This document shows positions 35,057-38,261 of a DNA stretch of 38,261 bases, one piece after another. Position 1 is the first letter of the stretch; the number at the start of each line of letters is the position of its first letter. A program made the translations under genes and the position numbers. The notes beneath the pieces are model-generated. The model was not told the origin of the DNA, ran no database searches, and worked only from the letters and a program-made list of their open reading frames with translations. Origin of the DNA: an uncultured Ignavibacteria bacterium (GTDB taxonomy: Bacteria; Bacteroidota; Ignavibacteria; Ch128b); contig CALDZP010000034.1 in NCBI GenBank assembly GCA_937944105.1, positions 1-38,261 on the forward strand. The letters run 5' to 3'.

Positions 35057-36106
35057 TTATCGGTAGAAATAAATTGCCCCAGGATTAATCTTTGTCTCAA
35101 ATTTTTTAATGAAATTTCCATCTCGATCGTAGATCTTCACTTCACCATTTTGAGTAAAATTCTTTGGATTTCCAATGTAAAGTTTTTGATTAATTTCATC
35201 GAATGCTATTGAATAAGCAATACCATATATATCATTAATAGCCATTCCATCAATAAAAACTGTATCTACATTTTTTGTATTCAAATTAATTTTACCTATA
35301 CCTTTATCGTTTATGTAGTACAAAATATTATCTTTTGCTAAAGCTAAATCCTGTGGGTGATAACTTAAAATAATTGAATCAGTAATCGTTAGATTTACAG
35401 GATTTATAAAATAATAACCTCCTAATTTTGAAAGATTAAACCAATCTCCAGAACATCCAATAATTATTCTACCATCGTTTGATAAGTTAACAAACCTCGG
35501 GTTAGTTCCCACAGTAATTGTTTTAATTACTGAGTTGGAATTAAGATCTATGACAGAAACGGTATTCCCATTTCCTAAATCTGAGTTTGCAACAAATAAT
35601 TTATTGTTGGCATAAGCTAATCCTTCAGGATAATTCCCAACTGGAATCTCCCGAATAACACTTAAAGTAGAAGGGTTAAATTCAATTACTTTATTTTTAC
35701 TGAAGCTTGTAACAAATCCACGATTAGAATTGAGAATAAAAATTTCTCGGGGACTTCCATTCTGCCCAAGATCAATTATTCCAAGTGACTGACCATTTTC
35801 CAGATCAATAACCTCTATTTTATTGCTACCGTCAACAGCTACAAAACCTTTTTTATCGAAAATGTACATACTATTTGCATTATCACCGATTATCTTCCCA
35901 TTTTTTGATGAATAGAAGTTAGTTATTGTCTGATCGGTTGAAGGATCATAAAATGTAATTTCACTATTATTTTGTTGATACAATCCCTCGTTTATAACAA
36001 ATACACCTTTTGTTACTGGTTGAATGGGTTGAGTAGAATTATCTTTTGAGCACGAATAAAATAAAACAGATAGAACGAAAATGATTATCAGATTTTTTGC
36101 TTTCAT
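35057..36106 (-). CDS. BtuG-like surface beta-propeller lipoprotein
   Basis: A 349-residue lipoprotein with signal ending VLFYSC (lipidated C19). The residues after the cysteine are SKDNS; a lysine followed by an acidic residue is like the surface-export signal of Bacteroidota lipoproteins. The body is a beta-propeller of the YncE/DUF5074 kind, with repeated blades such as KIEVIDLENGQSLGIIDLG, KVIEFNPSTLSVIREIPVG and VSVIDLNSNSVIKTITVG. The gene follows the TonB receptor: its ATG begins at the base after the receptor's TAA, and a strong GGAGGT site lies inside the end of the receptor gene. In gut Bacteroides the matching pair is BtuB-BtuG, where BtuG captures cobalamin at the surface and passes it to the receptor. 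That role is inferred here, helped by the cobalamin riboswitch. Confidence 0.72.
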   Translation of the reverse strand: MKAKNLIIIFVLSVLFYSCSKDNSTQPIQPVTKGVFVINEGLYQQNNSEITFYDPSTDQTITNFYSSKNGKIIGDNANSMYIFDKKGFVAVDGSNKIEVIDLENGQSLGIIDLGQNGSPREIFILNSNRGFVTSFSKNKVIEFNPSTLSVIREIPVGNYPEGLAYANNKLFVANSDLGNGNTVSVIDLNSNSVIKTITVGTNPRFVNLSNDGRIIIGCSGDWFNLSKLGGYYFINPVNLTITDSIILSYHPQDLALAKDNILYYINDKGIGKINLNTKNVDTVFIDGMAINDIYGIAYSIAFDEINQKLYIGNPKNFTQNGEVKIYDRDGNFIKKFETKINPGAIYFYR

Positions 36107-38119
36107 TTATACCTCCATTTGAATAGTTAAACGATATTCCCTTCCCGGCATTGGAAAGGACTGAATTAATTGATACGATTGATTAAAAAGATTTTGTATT
36201 GTAATCTGTGAAATAAATTTTAGTTGATAGATTTCGAAATTAGATGTAATTGAAAGATTTGAAATTGTTACAGGATTCAAAGAGAATAAAATGTCATTAT
36301 CTTCTGTGAAGTACCTTCTACTATAAAAATTAGAAAGAAAATCAACTTCAGCAAATTTTAAATCACAAAAGATTAAAATAGATGCTTTATGTTCTGGAAC
36401 ATATGGAATTTGTTTGTGATATGACTTATCGTCGGGACTTAAACGAGTATTCTTGATTGCTTTTGTATAAGTATAATTACCGCTTAGAGATATAAGTTTA
36501 TTCAATTTAATATTTTCGATATTGAACTCGACACCAGTAGATTTTGTATTTCCAAAATTTACTGGACTAAAGAATGCAACTCTTTGAGGTTTCCATATAA
36601 TTTTATTTTTTACATTAAATGTGAAATAGGTTATTTCAACAAGATAGCTCTCTTTTTCAAAACGAATACCAGCTTCATAATTAAAAATTTTTTCTGGTTC
36701 TAGTTTTCGGTTGCTAAGGGATGTTAATCGTGCTAAGGAATATTCATAAAAGTTTGGTATTCTGATTCCTGATCCAGCATTAAAGAAAGAAATTAGACAT
36801 AAGGAATTTGATTTGAATGAAACGCCCATCCTCCAATTTGGAAATTGATAATATTCAATTCCCGATTGATATTTATTCGAGACATAATTATATGAGAATA
36901 AAAAGGCTGAATTAATTTTTAAATCCTGGTTAAGATTTAAAGTTTGACTTGATCTGAAATTTGAACTAATTGTGGTTCTGTTTAAGTCTTCAATATATGA
37001 ATTAGAATTCTTTTTTGTCTCGGACTTTTGAAAATTTTCCATGCTCAAAGAGAATCCACCAGTTAATAAGAAAGCTCTGTTATCAATATTCATAAAAATT
37101 TTTGTATTGAATGAATTATTGTATAAATCAAAACGATTGGTTTGGAGGTTAATGGAAAGCATAGGGTCATTGATAGTTAATCGATTCTGTTGTAATCCAA
37201 ATATCCCATTTACATAACTATTGTTTGAAATAAAAATTTTTGAATTAAGCGAATAAGAAAAATCTCTTTCTTTTTGCCGTGTTCCACTATCGTAATGACG
37301 ATTTGCAGAAACAAAATTTGGTAGTCCCAGTTCTTTATCAAGAAAATTGAAAAATGAATAAAAACGCACCGGTTCATTGAAAATTTTGAATTGATTTATA
37401 AATGCTAACTGTAATGAATTTTGATTGACATCAGCATTTTTTCTTATGGCACTTTCGTCATTAAAAGTATATTCATAATTATTTTTCGCCGATTTATGAG
37501 AGAAGTAAATCTTATAGTAAGTATTAACAATAGAACCACTTTGTTTTAATTGAATTCCTTGATAGCCAAAGCTACCAATTTGAAATTTCATCAAACCCTT
37601 TGTTGTATCATTTTTTTCGAATGGATTAAGTATGATTACACCACCAAATGAGTTATTATTAAAAGGTTCGAAGTCATTTCCTTTTTTAACAATTATTTCG
37701 GAAACTTCATCCGCTGAAAATTTACTGAAATCAAATATTCCATTAAGTGAATTGTTATAATTTATACCGTTGATAAAAACAGATGTATATTCCGAACCAG
37801 AACCTCTAATTGAAATAGTTTGAAGACTCCCTTCACTCCCGTAAGATTTTGTAAAGATACCTGGCTTTGATACGAGTAAGTTTCCTATTGAAACGGATGA
37901 TAGTTGTTCTTTAAGAGAAAATCTTTTTGTAAACCCACTTGAATATTTATCAAAAATATCTGTTCGATCTGAAACAATAATTTCGGATGTTACAAAAGTC
38001 TTAACTGAATCATTCGAAGCTAATATAGAATCCTTTTTAGAGTACGAAAATACATCAGCTGAAAAAAGATTAATTGCAATGATATTTAAGAGAAATATTA
38101 TCAAATAAAACAATCTCAT
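36107..38119 (-). CDS. btuB: BtuB-like TonB-dependent outer-membrane receptor
   Basis: A 670-residue outer-membrane receptor with signal peptide (residues 1-21, ending NLFSA). A TonB-box-like stretch lies near residue 45 (TSEIIVSDR). The plug domain covers about 60-165, with ISIRGSGSEYTSVFINGI and GNDFEPFNNNSFGGVIILN. A C-terminal 22-strand barrel of alternating aromatic strands ends in YRLTIQMEV. The cobalamin riboswitch directly upstream points to vitamin B12 as ligand. The final residue is valine, not the usual phenylalanine. The start at 38119 lies about 25 bases past the riboswitch terminator, and no strong ribosome-binding site is seen. Confidence 0.88.
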   Translation of the reverse strand: MRLFYLIIFLLNIIAINLFSADVFSYSKKDSILASNDSVKTFVTSEIIVSDRTDIFDKYSSGFTKRFSLKEQLSSVSIGNLLVSKPGIFTKSYGSEGSLQTISIRGSGSEYTSVFINGINYNNSLNGIFDFSKFSADEVSEIIVKKGNDFEPFNNNSFGGVIILNPFEKNDTTKGLMKFQIGSFGYQGIQLKQSGSIVNTYYKIYFSHKSAKNNYEYTFNDESAIRKNADVNQNSLQLAFINQFKIFNEPVRFYSFFNFLDKELGLPNFVSANRHYDSGTRQKERDFSYSLNSKIFISNNSYVNGIFGLQQNRLTINDPMLSINLQTNRFDLYNNSFNTKIFMNIDNRAFLLTGGFSLSMENFQKSETKKNSNSYIEDLNRTTISSNFRSSQTLNLNQDLKINSAFLFSYNYVSNKYQSGIEYYQFPNWRMGVSFKSNSLCLISFFNAGSGIRIPNFYEYSLARLTSLSNRKLEPEKIFNYEAGIRFEKESYLVEITYFTFNVKNKIIWKPQRVAFFSPVNFGNTKSTGVEFNIENIKLNKLISLSGNYTYTKAIKNTRLSPDDKSYHKQIPYVPEHKASILIFCDLKFAEVDFLSNFYSRRYFTEDNDILFSLNPVTISNLSITSNFEIYQLKFISQITIQNLFNQSYQLIQSFPMPGREYRLTIQMEV

Positions 38120-38143
38120 ATCTTTCTTTTTAAGTTATTTTTT

Positions 38144-38176
38144 AAAACAAAAAACCTCTTCGAGTGAAGAGGTTTT
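38144..38176 (-). terminator. Riboswitch expression-platform terminator
   Basis: On the minus strand AAAACCTCTTC pairs with GAAGAGGTTTT (plus 38166-38176 and 38151-38161) over 11 base pairs with a four-base loop, and a T-rich tail follows (plus 38144-38150). It sits between the cobalamin-binding part and the receptor start, where premature termination would switch the operon off when cobalamin is bound. Confidence 0.8.
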
Positions 38177-38261
38177 AAAAACTCATTAGAGTTTCTGAAA
38201 CCTTCCTTTCCCTCGAAGGAAAAAGTTTCGAGCTTTACTGGCAGGTCTCCTGACTTGTGCA
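38177..38261 (-). promoter_or_regulatory. Cobalamin riboswitch, 3' part (truncated by window edge)
   Basis: Reading the minus strand from the window edge, the leader contains GTCAGGAGACCTGCC (plus 38240-38254), the conserved 3'-end block of the cobalamin riboswitch family (the E. coli btuB leader has a very similar block ending GAAGACCTGCC). The rest of the aptamer lies beyond the window. Between this block and the terminator are two alternative pairings described in the findings. Direction and position fit control of the receptor and lipoprotein genes. Confidence 0.85.

Noticed and set aside
1-38261. Prophage, CRISPR array, transposase, toxin-antitoxin or defence system
   Set aside because: No integrase, transposase, phage structural gene, spaced direct repeats or known defence gene is seen on either strand.

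Overview
The window is strongly AT-rich, gene-dense bacterial DNA with no rRNA, tRNA, CRISPR array or intact insertion sequence. Several traits suggest a Bacteroidota/Ignavibacteriota (Ignavibacteria-like) Gram-negative host: a TonB-dependent receptor paired with a beta-propeller surface lipoprotein, DUF4159 and DUF1460 proteins, a PspC protein, a class II photolyase, many starts with little or no Shine-Dalgarno sequence, and lipoproteins with Bacteroidota-type N-termini. This placement is an inference from gene content, not a computed one.

Layout. 1-813 is non-coding and holds REP-like repeats and a Fur-box-like palindrome. 814-2661 is a soluble PAS histidine kinase with a degenerate receiver tail. 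2710-3100 is a short doubtful ORF followed by a run of hairpins ending in a terminator. 3185-14722 is a tightly packed ten-gene block for surface polysaccharide synthesis: three glycosyltransferases, a Wzx-like flippase, and a phosphoglycosyltransferase fused to a degenerate nucleotidyltransferase. The block also holds five regulators: a histidine kinase, a single-domain response regulator, an NtrC-like sigma-54 activator, a STAS anti-anti-sigma protein and a REC-REC-PP2C phosphatase. 14833-17851 carries a class II CPD photolyase, a small exported protein and a DUF1460 lipoprotein.

The minus-strand block 18059-20797 encodes a B12-binding corrinoid protein, a homocysteine S-methyltransferase and phosphate acetyltransferase. 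20989-23427 is an ABC-2 type exporter with a LolA-like exported protein. 23428-24848 (minus) is an ECF sigma factor and its zinc-finger anti-sigma factor, divergent from a DUF4159 protein and a 1129-residue membrane/coiled-coil protein of the DUF4175 type (25005-29069). 29185-31157 holds a double PspC-domain protein, an unknown membrane protein and an MlaE-type lipid permease. 31443-34987 is a heterodimeric ABC exporter with one degenerate ATP site. 35057-38261 (minus) is a cobalamin-riboswitch-controlled pair: a BtuB-like TonB receptor and a BtuG-like surface beta-propeller lipoprotein.

How it fits together. The polysaccharide block seems to carry its own multi-layer control (phosphorelay, sigma-54 activator and partner-switching phosphatase), although the expected RsbW-type kinase, Wzy polymerase and Wza/Wzc export proteins are not in the window. 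The right half is envelope biology plus vitamin B12: B12 uptake at the end of the window would feed the corrinoid/homocysteine methyltransferase pair at 18-19.6 kb. The best candidates for something undescribed are the pseudo-nucleotidyltransferase/phosphoglycosyltransferase fusion, the self-regulating polysaccharide locus, and the riboswitch-controlled BtuB-BtuG-like pair outside the gut Bacteroides in which BtuG was characterised.
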